This document shows positions 45,130 to 52,976 of a DNA stretch of 64,000 nucleotides, one piece after another. Each line of letters opens with the position of its first letter. Positions within the stretch are counted from its first letter, which is position 1. Position numbers and translations under genes: made by a program. The notes under the pieces were generated by a model. It saw nothing but the letters and a program-made list of their open reading frames with translations, ran no database searches and was not told the origin of the DNA. Source of the stretch: an uncultured Lachnospiraceae bacterium (lineage in GTDB: Bacteria; Bacillota; Clostridia; Lachnospirales; Lachnospiraceae); the NCBI GenBank assembly GCA_947626435.1, contig CANQSB010000009.1:39558-103557 (forward strand), written 5' to 3'.

Positions 45130-45984
45130 TTAAAACTTATCCGACAGCTCCGCAAACTGCTCAAGCGTCAGCGCCTCTCCCCTGACTGTGGCAGGCAGCT
45201 TCATATCCTCAAGCGCGGAAATTACATTTTCCTTTGTGATATTTAGATTTGCGGCATTATTAAGACTGTTTACAAGTGTCTTTCTGCGCTGGTTAAACGA
45301 CGCCTTTATTATGTCAAACATTAAATCCTCATTTTTCACCGCAATCGGCGGCTTGCTGTGGCATGTCAATTTTATGACAGCACTGTCAACATTTGGGCGC
45401 GGCATAAAGCAGCCTGCGGGCACTGTAAACATAACCTGCGGCACAGAGTAATACTGAACCGCAAGCGAAAGCGCCCCATAATCCTTTGTCCCCGGCTTTG
45501 ACTGCATACGCTCCGCGACCTCCTTCTGCACCATTATCGTAATGCTTTCAAGCGGCACATGCTTTTCAAAAAGCCCCATAATAATCGGCGTGGTAATATA
45601 ATAGGGTAAATTTGCGACTACCTTTATCGGTCTGCCGCCGTTTTTTTCGTCTACTATCCTGTTTATGTCCAGCTTTAAAATGTCCTCGTTTATGACAGCC
45701 ACATTATCATATGCGGAAAGCGTGTCCTCCAAAATCGGCAGCAGCTTTTTGTCTATTTCTACGGCAATGACCTCTCGCGCATTTTCACAGAGATACTGCG
45801 TCATAGTGCCTATCCCCGGACCTATTTCCAGCACGAAATCGCCTTTTGTTATCTGTGCCGCACTTATGATGTTTTCCAAAATATTCGAGTCTATGAGAAA
45901 ATTCTGCCCGTACTTTTTTCGGAACTGGAAGTTGTATTTTTTTAATATATAAATTGTACCTGTGGGATTTCCGAGAGTTGGCAT
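45130..45984 (-). CDS. rsmA: 16S rRNA (adenine1518/1519-N6)-dimethyltransferase
   Basis: 284 residues. SAM motif I VLEIGPGIGTMTQYL, motif IV VANLPYYITTPI (the NLPY of KsgA) and the N-terminal FRKKYGQNFLID are all present. It dimethylates two adjacent adenines in helix 45 of 16S rRNA during 30S maturation. Start at 45984 after AAAGGAG. A palindromic element lies about 20 bp upstream of the start, so its promoter is either inside or beyond that repeat. Confidence 0.95.
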   Translation of the reverse strand: MPTLGNPTGTIYILKKYNFQFRKKYGQNFLIDSNILENIISAAQITKGDFVLEIGPGIGTMTQYLCENAREVIAVEIDKKLLPILEDTLSAYDNVAVINEDILKLDINRIVDEKNGGRPIKVVANLPYYITTPIIMGLFEKHVPLESITIMVQKEVAERMQSKPGTKDYGALSLAVQYYSVPQVMFTVPAGCFMPRPNVDSAVIKLTCHSKPPIAVKNEDLMFDIIKASFNQRRKTLVNSLNNAANLNITKENVISALEDMKLPATVRGEALTLEQFAELSDKF

Positions 45985-46004
45985 TTTGTATGCTCCTTTT
46001 TTAT

Positions 46005-46288
46005 ATATTGTCTGTAAGCATTTGCGAAACTCTATTCGATGATGTAGAATTTAGGCAAAATATATAAAATAAGCGGTGTCTTGCGCGTGACTAGTGTGCT
46101 GTACCAATGATATTTATCATAATTCAAATGTTTATAATAATGATAAAATAAAGATTGTTCGTTTCTCTATCATGCTAAATATGAACGGTATAGTACACTA
46201 GTTGCGCTGCGCCTAGCCGCATTTTTATATATTTTGACTAAATTCAAACAGTTTAGAACATATTTCGCAATTGCCTAATATTGTCTGT
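46005..46288. mobile_element. 262-bp MITE-like palindrome with 11-bp direct repeats
   Basis: ATATTGTCTGT occurs at 46005-46015 and 46278-46288. Between them, the outer arms AAGCATTTGCGAAA / TTTCGCAATTGCCTA, the middle arms GAATTTAGGCAAAATATATA / TATATATTTTGACTAAATTC and the inner arms ACTAGTGTGCTGTACC / GGTATAGTACACTAGT are imperfect inverted copies centred near 46146. There is no coding potential. This matches a non-autonomous transposon with its target duplication. The rest of the 45985-46585 gap holds only the terminator below. Confidence 0.65.
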
Positions 46289-46444
46289 GTTTTTTAGACT
46301 GTAAAAGGCGGGATTTTCATTAACATAGTGGTATTATAATTATATTTGTGGGAAATTTCAAGAGAAATGCTGTTGAAATATAGAATTGCCTCGGCTATGA
46401 CAACTTTTGACAAATAGTAAAATTATTCATTGTTACAGTAAACC

Positions 46445-46478
46445 AAAAAGCCCAAGCAAACCTCCCCTTGGGCTTTTT
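46445..46478 (-). terminator. Intrinsic terminator of the immunity-like array
   Basis: AAAAAGCCCAAG pairs with CTTGGGCTTTTT around a 10-nt loop; the minus strand continues TTTTTGG. It lies 108 bp after the stop of the LRR-SMI1 gene, the last gene of the leftward array. The plus-strand reading also ends in five T. Confidence 0.8.
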
Positions 46479-46585
46479 CTAGTTCTTGCTTTATCTTATC
46501 TTACACCGTAGGCATTTTCCTCATCTGGCACTGTCCATACATCTACATATGTAATAAGCTTATAATGCCTACAAAGATAAATTTC

Positions 46586-47911
46586 TTATAATTCCTCATC
46601 AAGAAACTCCTCAAGCCAGTCGAGGAAATCACCTCCGCTTTTGTGGGGCGATATTCCTATATCGGTCATTTCCCAGACTTCGCCTTTGGCGCTGCCGCAG
46701 ACAATCAGCCGATAGGAGCACCCGTCTCCCATATCCGCAAGCTGGAGCTGTCCGTTTTGGAGTGCGGATTCCTTGCGCGCTTCATTGACTTTTTCGTCGT
46801 TCTCCCAGATCCACGTTTCGCGAAAATTAAAGCGTTTTGTTATGCGCTCTGGGGCAAATACCGCCTGCTCTAATGGGCTAATCGCGTTTTCCCCGTCAAA
46901 GCCATCGCCAATCTGCGTAAGATATGCTTTATATTCCTTAGGCAGCTTCACACCGTAATGTTCCTCAAAGGCTTTCACCTGTGTGCGCTTTAAGCAGGGA
47001 TTTAAGCTGATGCCCATTTTTTCAGCTTTTTCTTTTAGTTGAGCGGCTTTCTGTTTGATTTCTGCTGATGTCTTTTGGTTTTTTCCAATTCCAAGCTTTT
47101 TGCGCTCAATAATGATTATTTTTTCGCGGCCACAAAAAGCGGACAAATCTGTGACATTTGTTTTTAGCAAATTGAGGCTGTCCAGCTTTGGAAGCGCCGC
47201 AAGACAGCTAACATCCTCGACAGGCGTATCATATAACCAAATCATTTCAAGGGTAGGAATCTGGGCAAGCGCGGAAACATCGGTTACTTTGGTGCCGCTC
47301 AAAGTAATCTCGCGGAGCTTGTGCAGATTTTGAAGCGGTGATAACCCGGTTATTGCGGTGTTGTACGCTATCAGTTTTTCTAAATTCTGGCAGGAGGACA
47401 GGGGCGACAGGTCGCTCAGATTAGGATTTTTATCAATACTTAAAATACTTAGCGCTGGCAGATTTTGAAGCGACGGAAGCTCCTCCATTTCAATACCTGA
47501 TAAAGACAAGTGTTTCAGATTCGGCAGCCCGTCCAATTTTGGAATGCCAATCCTGCCGTCACATAAGTGAAGGAACATCAAATTGTTAAGCTGTCTAAAG
47601 TCACAGGGTTCTATCTCAACCGTATTTCCATACACAGATATTTCATTCAGCTTATGAAGTGCGCACAGTGGTGACAGATCGGAAATCGCGCAATTATCCA
47701 GTGAAATTTCCTCCAAATCTTTTAAACGCGACAGCGGCGAAATATCCACAAGCGGCGGTATATAGCCGGCATTTGGATTCGATTGCGCAAAATATCTAAA
47801 GCTTAGGAAACGGTAATGAGTATAGCCATCCAAAAGCTGTTCTTCCGTCACGCCGGGATTGCATTTCACCATATCCGCAAAAACTTCTTTTTCCAGTGCT
47901 GTATGCGTCAT
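46586..47911 (-). CDS. LRR protein with C-terminal SMI1/KNR4 (SUKH) domain
   Basis: 441 residues. Residues 55-270 contain about nine 22-residue leucine-rich repeats of the internalin-like kind (LEEISLDNCAISDLSPLCAL, LREITLSGTKVTDVSAL). After a short linker, 305-441 is an SMI1/KNR4 domain (LPKEYKAYLTQIGDGFDGEN, MGDGCSYRLIVCGSAKGEVW). SUKH-superfamily domains are immunity proteins against polymorphic toxins. There is no signal peptide, so the LRR is cytoplasmic. The start overlaps the upstream stop as ATGA. Confidence 0.85.
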   Translation of the reverse strand: MTHTALEKEVFADMVKCNPGVTEEQLLDGYTHYRFLSFRYFAQSNPNAGYIPPLVDISPLSRLKDLEEISLDNCAISDLSPLCALHKLNEISVYGNTVEIEPCDFRQLNNLMFLHLCDGRIGIPKLDGLPNLKHLSLSGIEMEELPSLQNLPALSILSIDKNPNLSDLSPLSSCQNLEKLIAYNTAITGLSPLQNLHKLREITLSGTKVTDVSALAQIPTLEMIWLYDTPVEDVSCLAALPKLDSLNLLKTNVTDLSAFCGREKIIIIERKKLGIGKNQKTSAEIKQKAAQLKEKAEKMGISLNPCLKRTQVKAFEEHYGVKLPKEYKAYLTQIGDGFDGENAISPLEQAVFAPERITKRFNFRETWIWENDEKVNEARKESALQNGQLQLADMGDGCSYRLIVCGSAKGEVWEMTDIGISPHKSGGDFLDWLEEFLDEEL

Positions 47912-48738
47912 TTCACGATTTCTCCTTTATCCCTCTTTTCTATCAGCTTTAATTTTTCCCGTTTCTCATTGCACAGAAGCTCATAATTCCGGCAGAATGT
48001 TTCATGGGTCAGCGCCTGCCCCTTGACCTCCGGCGTCAAAAGAAGCCGGAGGTTCCTGACGACCTCCTTAGACTGTGGCAATAGATAAGAGCGCTTCATC
48101 TTATAATCGTCCAATGCCGCGCACATCCATTCCTGCTTCTGCTCTTTTAAGAGGCGGACGCCCGTTTGAAAATCGCCGTTTTTGCACGTCTGTACCGCAG
48201 CCACATATTTGTAACACCCAAACCCGGCCGTGCGTTCCCCGTTAAATTCCCACCCCATGAAAACGGGTTTTTTCTGCCCGAACAGTTCCACAAAGCACTC
48301 AAAAGAATTTACCCTGTCAAACTCCGGCAATACACCCAGCCTGATTGCCTCCAGCAGCTTTTGCATGCCGACCTGATTCTTTTCATAAAAAAGCTTTAGC
48401 TGCACCGCCTTCTTTGCCCATGGCTCTCCATACATAGTCGTATAGTATTTCCCGCCAAGCAGCTTTCAGCCATCGCAGCCCATAAGATTTATGCCATATT
48501 CGCCATTGTTCATAATCTGTTCGATTGTGCCGCACAGTGGAAATACGCTTGCCCACATTTTCAGTTCTGCTACCCCCAGACTGTAACCGATCACCTGAAC
48601 CAGTTCCGAACGCTCCCGGATATACCGGTGACTGCCATATTTTATAAATCCGTTGGCACGCAGCAGCGGCGTGAAATCATCTTTTATGATCTGCTTGATG
48701 GCTTTTTTAAATTCATAATTTTCCTCGGTATACTCCAT
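47908..48738 (-). pseudogene. DUF4304 family gene interrupted by an in-frame TGA
   Basis: The frame from 48738 (AGGAGG) codes for the DUF4304 start (LLRANGFIKYGSHRYIRERS, MWASVFPLC) and meets TGA at 48466-48468 after INLMGCDG. The same frame continues without a shift as KLLGGKYYTTMYGEPWAKKA and runs to 47908. The two pieces are thus one gene of 276 codons; CGA to TGA would explain the stop. The lower half has an ATG at 48435 but no good ribosome binding site. DUF4304 proteins occur among polymorphic-toxin immunity genes. Confidence 0.75.
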
Positions 48739-48796
48739 GACGATCCTCCTAAAACGCTTTCCCGTTTTTCATAAAATTCACAAGCTATGCTATCTG

Positions 48797-49381
48797 TTAA
48801 AGCAGCTTTTTGATCTCCTCATTCCAAAAGCAATCTTCTCTCCGCATGGCTTCCGGATCCGCCTCTATGAGTTTTTCTTTCAAAAGTTCCACGTTGGCGG
48901 CATATTCCTTGCTGCCCTCCGGTAATCTTTTTTGAAGAAATGTACTGTAGTGGAGCATACATTCATACAAAGCCCCCAGTGAAGTATTCATTAAGGTAAA
49001 GCCCACATAGTCATAATCTTCGCATTCTTCGCTCTTCCCGCTTTCTGCCGCTTCTTCCTGCTCATCGTCTCCTGCGAAGTCGTCATCGTCATACGCATCC
49101 AAATCCTGAGCAATCACAAGTATCTTACCGCTGCCTGTATTAATCCCGATCCAGTCGCCGTCTCCGGTATATCCCAAATAAAAATACCCTTCCTCAACAT
49201 ACCCAATATCCTGTACATCCATTTCTTCAAAGTTCAGATAAGGAGCCGCGCTTTCCGGAAGACCATACTTTGACAAAATCGTAAGGTCTTCCTCACGCAG
49301 CCCGTAAGCTCTTAAATCTTTCTCGTCATAACAAACCAACGGTTCTCCTGTCCACTTTTCCGTAAATTCCTTTGCTTTCAT
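48797..49381 (-). CDS. SUKH-like immunity protein candidate
   Basis: 194 residues from the ATG at 49381 (GGAGGG upstream). The middle reads YVEEGYFYLGYTGDGDWIGI then NTGSGKILVI, which resembles the SUKH core; an acidic loop (DDDDFAGDDEQEEAAESGKS) and a helical C-terminus follow. Cytoplasmic. Membership of the SUKH superfamily is by pattern only. It sits in the array with DUF4304 and LRR-SMI1. Confidence 0.6.
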   Translation of the reverse strand: MKAKEFTEKWTGEPLVCYDEKDLRAYGLREEDLTILSKYGLPESAAPYLNFEEMDVQDIGYVEEGYFYLGYTGDGDWIGINTGSGKILVIAQDLDAYDDDDFAGDDEQEEAAESGKSEECEDYDYVGFTLMNTSLGALYECMLHYSTFLQKRLPEGSKEYAANVELLKEKLIEADPEAMRREDCFWNEEIKKLL

Positions 49382-49401
49382 CACATATCCCTCCATTATC
49401 A

Positions 49402-49479
49402 TTATTCCCGCGTTATCTTGTATTCATTAATTGCCGGATATTTCTTAAATAATCCTATGTCGATAATATGTACTGTCAT
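49402..49479 (-). pseudogene. Truncated copy of the 50279-50587 gene start
   Basis: A 25-codon ORF (MTVHIIDIGLFKKYPAINEY) that overlaps the upstream remnant as ATGA. It is a sibling of the start of the broken gene at 50587 (MTVRFMDI, stop, LLKKFAPLAALNY). Only the beginning remains. Confidence 0.55.
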
Positions 49480-49550
49480 TCCCTAATCCACTTAACCCGT
49501 TTAGATGGTTTTACTGTATTTAAAAAATCATCAATAATTAAAAATAATAA
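49476..49550 (-). pseudogene. Duplicated 3' end of the DUF285-repeat gene
   Basis: Minus-strand LIIDDFLNTVKPSKRVKWIRE and TGA repeats the C-terminus of the 50584-51729 protein (LIIEDFLKTGKPSKQVKWIR). The DNA match spans about 75 bp, up to the stop of the membrane-protein gene, where it ends sharply. Confidence 0.65.
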
Positions 49551-50258
49551 TTAAAAATAAGCCGCCTTATCTATAAGCATCAGCAGGCAGACGCCCACTA
49601 CAAAAAATACTGTAATTCCTACGCTGATCCGTAACAATACCATAAATACATCAATACTTTTATACCATTCCTCATCAAACGCAAAAAATATGCCCTTCGT
49701 ATATGCGCCTTTTTCCTCGCATATCTGATTCAGCTCTTCAGACATACGAAAAGTCCGTTTTTCCCCTATGGGCAGGGTCACAGTCCTGCCTCTTTCTATG
49801 GCATCTGCATCAGGCTCTGGAATTTCCGCTAAAATATATGATCCGTCCGTCAGCTCCAAAAGATAATACTGGTTATAGTCAATATGTATGTTCAATTTTG
49901 ATGTGATAAGCTCAGTTTTTCTTTTGGGCGCTCCTACTGTCCTTCCCTTATAGCGCTCTTGAAAATAAGTTGACGCCCACGGTTTTAAATGCCATACTCC
50001 CGTAGGCACAATCGACACTGGCTGCAGCGTCACATAGTCTGTGCCAAAAGAAAGCTTATCAAATTCCTCTGCAGATAATATGCGGGGAATGTCTTCTCCT
50101 GCAGGGTGCCCTGTCACAGCAATTCCCTCTTTTATATCCTCTAATCCCATAGTCTTTTGTCCCCTGCGCAAAAGGCTGTCGGGATTAAAGCCAAACGCTG
50201 CAAAGACCGCTGCCGCAGCCGCGACTACAACAGCAATGTATGTCAGCATTTTCTTCAT
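49551..50258 (-). CDS. Membrane protein of the immunity-like array
   Basis: 235 residues from the ATG at 50258, which has GGGAGGAG upstream; the longer open frame to 50426 overlaps the neighbouring gene in another frame and has no site. One N-terminal membrane helix (MLTYIAVVVAAAAAVFAAFG), an outer domain of about 170 residues (LNIHIDYNQYYLLELTDGSY, beta-rich) and a C-terminal helix (ISVGITVFFVVGVCLLMLID). No family recognised. Its position among immunity genes suggests protection from a membrane- or wall-acting toxin. Confidence 0.6.
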   Translation of the reverse strand: MKKMLTYIAVVVAAAAAVFAAFGFNPDSLLRRGQKTMGLEDIKEGIAVTGHPAGEDIPRILSAEEFDKLSFGTDYVTLQPVSIVPTGVWHLKPWASTYFQERYKGRTVGAPKRKTELITSKLNIHIDYNQYYLLELTDGSYILAEIPEPDADAIERGRTVTLPIGEKRTFRMSEELNQICEEKGAYTKGIFFAFDEEWYKSIDVFMVLLRISVGITVFFVVGVCLLMLIDKAAYF

Positions 50259-50278
50259 AATAAGCTCCTCCCTGCATT

Positions 50279-50587
50279 TCAAAATGGAGTTGGCAGCACC
50301 ACTTCCTCCAGCGGCGTATATTGGACATTTTTCATTTTCCCTGCTTCCAGCAGTTCTTTTGTCCGACGTGTGACGATCGGCACGCCCTCCCAGATCCGAA
50401 AGAAGAAAATCTGTCCTTGTCTCCATTCGCCGCCCCGCATCCCCCTATGAGTAATATAATGGCCGCTTTTACCATTACCACTGCCATATTTTTCCATATC
50501 ATTTTTGCAGTTCCTCCGCAAATAATTCAACGCCGCTAAAGGTGCAAACTTCTTCAATAATCAAATGTCCATAAAGCGTACTGTCAT
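50279..50587 (-). pseudogene. Immunity-like gene with in-frame TGA at codon 9
   Basis: The ATG at 50587 overlaps the upstream stop (ATGA) as in an intact operon. Codons 1-8 read MTVRFMDI, codon 9 is TGA and the frame then stays open for 94 codons, ending IVTRRTKELLEAGKMKNVQY and TPLEEV. The sibling at 49479 has GGA at codon 9, so a single change made the stop. The tail resembles Imm11/DUF1629-like immunity proteins; the middle is too short for them. Confidence 0.5.
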
Positions 50588-51729
50588 TCCCTAATCCACT
50601 TAACCTGTTTAGATGGTTTTCCTGTCTTTAAGAAATCCTCAATGATTAAAAATAAAATGTCCCTGTCACCAGACACCATATGGCGCGGATAGAAATTGCC
50701 CCGTATCTCCACAGGCTCCTTGCCCTCCCCGGAATTATAATAGGAAACGCTCTCGTCCCAGTCGTCGATGACGGAAATCGCCGACAGTTCTTTGTCAAAG
50801 TAGACAGCCAGCGTCTTCATCGAAGATGCCGACCGCGTACTGATTTCCAGTGCTGTCAGCTTTTGGGTGGAATAAAGCTCCTCCAGCTTTTGAAAAATCT
50901 CTGCGGAGGTAAGTTTTGTAAGTTCTTCCTCCTCCAGCTCTACGGAAGGATTTCCCTCCAACGTATAAGAAATGTCCGTAATTCTTATTTTTTTGATTGT
51001 TTTCACTTTGACAATATTGACCTTTTCCTCAATATCCGCGATGTCCTCCGCCTCATCTCTCCCCCACATCTGCCGCAGTCTTTTTTCCAAAGTTTTCTGA
51101 GTAATCCGCCCGCTATAGATTGTCACGTTTTCGGGACATAATGAGGTACAATTTAAAAACATATTATTGTACAGGCAATGGGTATTGTGCAGTTCTATTT
51201 TTTGATTCAGTGCGGCACAATTAGCAAACATACTCCAACAGTTTATAATATTTTCACCTAATACGATTTCCTGATTAAAGCTGCTGCAGCCAGCGAACAT
51301 ACCCGATGTATTTTCAGCGCGCAAGGGCAGCTCTATCTTTTGATTGAAGCTTTTACACTGCGCAAACATATCATAACAGTATGCCGCGTACTTAGGCAGT
51401 TCAATGGGCTGATTGAAAGAGCTGCATCCCGCAAACATCCGTGCGCATTGCACCACGTAAGCGGGCATTTTTACCGGCTGGTTAAAAGCCTTGCAGTCAC
51501 AAAACATATCCATGCATCCTGCAACGCGTTCCGGTATCACTACCGGCTGATTAAAGCTTGTGCAGCCTTGAAACATCCCGGAACAATGTGTTATAGAGTC
51601 ATCTAATAAAACCGGAAGATTAAATTCTTCTATTTTTATCTTATGCTCCCGACAAAATGTTTTAATGCCTACCGGACTGTAAATCCTTACTACATGGTTC
51701 TTTTCATCAAAATCATATTCTTTGTCCAT
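50584..51729 (-). CDS. DUF285/BspA-like repeat protein
   Basis: 381 residues. Residues about 45-200 hold seven repeats of roughly 24 residues with the pattern MF-x2-C-x2-FNQ-x-I-x-LP (for example MFAGCSSFNQPIELPKYAAY), the DUF285 type seen in surface proteins of Firmicutes and Mycoplasma. The C-terminal 180 residues form a separate alpha/beta domain (TLAVYFDKELSAISVIDDWD). There is no signal peptide or sorting motif, so it is likely cytoplasmic. It is the first gene in the immunity-like array and the source of the 3' duplication at 49476. Confidence 0.75.
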   Translation of the reverse strand: MDKEYDFDEKNHVVRIYSPVGIKTFCREHKIKIEEFNLPVLLDDSITHCSGMFQGCTSFNQPVVIPERVAGCMDMFCDCKAFNQPVKMPAYVVQCARMFAGCSSFNQPIELPKYAAYCYDMFAQCKSFNQKIELPLRAENTSGMFAGCSSFNQEIVLGENIINCWSMFANCAALNQKIELHNTHCLYNNMFLNCTSLCPENVTIYSGRITQKTLEKRLRQMWGRDEAEDIADIEEKVNIVKVKTIKKIRITDISYTLEGNPSVELEEEELTKLTSAEIFQKLEELYSTQKLTALEISTRSASSMKTLAVYFDKELSAISVIDDWDESVSYYNSGEGKEPVEIRGNFYPRHMVSGDRDILFLIIEDFLKTGKPSKQVKWIRE

Positions 51730-51935
51730 TGTTATACTGCTCCTTTACTCCTCTTTTTTACCTTGGGTATTAAGATAAAACAACTTGTCCTCTCTCCAAT
51801 AGCAGCCCAAAATATTTTTATAAGCATCATTATAGCATAATTCAAAAAGGGTAACAACCAACCGACAAACGCACTTTATCGTTTTTTGTCAACTGGCGGT
51901 TGCGCTTTAGGCTTATTTTTGAAAAGTCAACAAAA

Positions 51936-51974
51936 AAAATCAGCTAATGCTTAGCCAGCATTAACTGATTTTTT
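51936..51974 (-). terminator. Intrinsic terminator of the DUF3881 gene
   Basis: AAAATCAGCTAATGCT pairs with AGCATTAACTGATTTT (one mismatch) around 5 nt. The minus strand ends in eight T. It is 8 bp past the stop at 51982. Confidence 0.85.
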
Positions 51975-51981
51975 AATAACG

Positions 51982-52902
51982 CTATTCCGGAAAATTTATA
52001 TACCCCTGCAGCCACACCACGCCCTTAAAGCGTCTGCCTACCGCGGGCTCGCCGAACAAATCCTCCTTGTTCACGCAGACTTCAATGGTAAGCTCATTGC
52101 ACTCCACTGTCATAAAAAACAGCTCCTCGCCCGTAACGCGGTTCTTTCCGCTGCTTACCTCCGTAATCTCGCCGAGTATCGAATACAAATCGCACTCCAC
52201 TCCATACGGCATAAAATATGTGTCCACAAGACTGAACACATCTTCATCATGGATTTTGCGCGAGATAATCGTGTATGTGTCCATATCGTCGAGCGTGAGG
52301 CTCTCGATTGCCTCCTCGTCGCCGTTTCTTGCCTGATTGAGCAGCTGGTTTCTCTCGTAAGACGCTTTTTTTATGCGTTCCTTTTCGTGCTCATTTTTGA
52401 TAATCGGCATCATAATCATGCCGTCAGTGCAGAGGGCGCTCAAAATCAGCGACGTGCCCCTTACGGGGAGCTGGTCCAGGCTTTGCAGGCGCTTGTATGG
52501 TATCATATTCTGCAGATAAAATATAAGCGTCACGCCAACCTTCAAATCATCGCACACTCCCGCATACGACTCCTTTTCCATATGGCGCTCTATCGTGACA
52601 TCTTCGTATGAGCTTATATGCGAGCCACGCAGATACGGGAAATAATACTCATACAGAAAACTGCCCTCGTCGTCAAACTCGCCCCGCACGCATACTCCCG
52701 CATTCGGCGCAAAATCAACATAAAGCTCGGCATACACCCTATCCTCATCGTCTACGGTAATATCCTTCCCGCAGGCATACGAACAGCCCGCATTTTCATC
52801 CGCCTTTAAAATCGTGCTCTCTACTACCTTATTAATAATATCCTGTAATTCTTCTCTCTTTTTAACCTTGCTAAAGCCAACCGCTCTCAAATATTTATGC
52901 AC
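51982..52902 (-). CDS. DUF3881 family protein
   Basis: 306 residues starting MHKYLRAVGFSKVKKREELQ, the typical opening of DUF3881 proteins of Lachnospiraceae. Acidic, no membrane segment, no catalytic motif that I recognise; the C-terminus has a beta-barrel-like pattern (FFMTVECNELTIEVCVNKED). It lies downstream of serS and ends in a strong terminator. Function unknown. Confidence 0.8.
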   Translation of the reverse strand: MHKYLRAVGFSKVKKREELQDIINKVVESTILKADENAGCSYACGKDITVDDEDRVYAELYVDFAPNAGVCVRGEFDDEGSFLYEYYFPYLRGSHISSYEDVTIERHMEKESYAGVCDDLKVGVTLIFYLQNMIPYKRLQSLDQLPVRGTSLILSALCTDGMIMMPIIKNEHEKERIKKASYERNQLLNQARNGDEEAIESLTLDDMDTYTIISRKIHDEDVFSLVDTYFMPYGVECDLYSILGEITEVSSGKNRVTGEELFFMTVECNELTIEVCVNKEDLFGEPAVGRRFKGVVWLQGYINFPE

Positions 52903-52976
52903 TTAAAACCATGTCCCTTCGCGTCAGATATTTATCAAAGGAACTGCCCATAAAATTACCCGTCCTGATTTATTTC

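Noticed and set aside
46289..46444. Plus-strand small RNA ending at the 46445 terminator
   Set aside because: No promoter with both boxes could be placed; the terminator is fully explained by the minus-strand LRR-SMI1 gene 108 bp away.
48466..48468. TGA as selenocysteine or recoded sense codon
   Set aside because: TGA is used as a normal stop elsewhere in the window (for example the prepilin peptidase and the VWA gene), no SECIS-like hairpin is evident and the residue expected from context is Arg, so a nonsense mutation is simpler.
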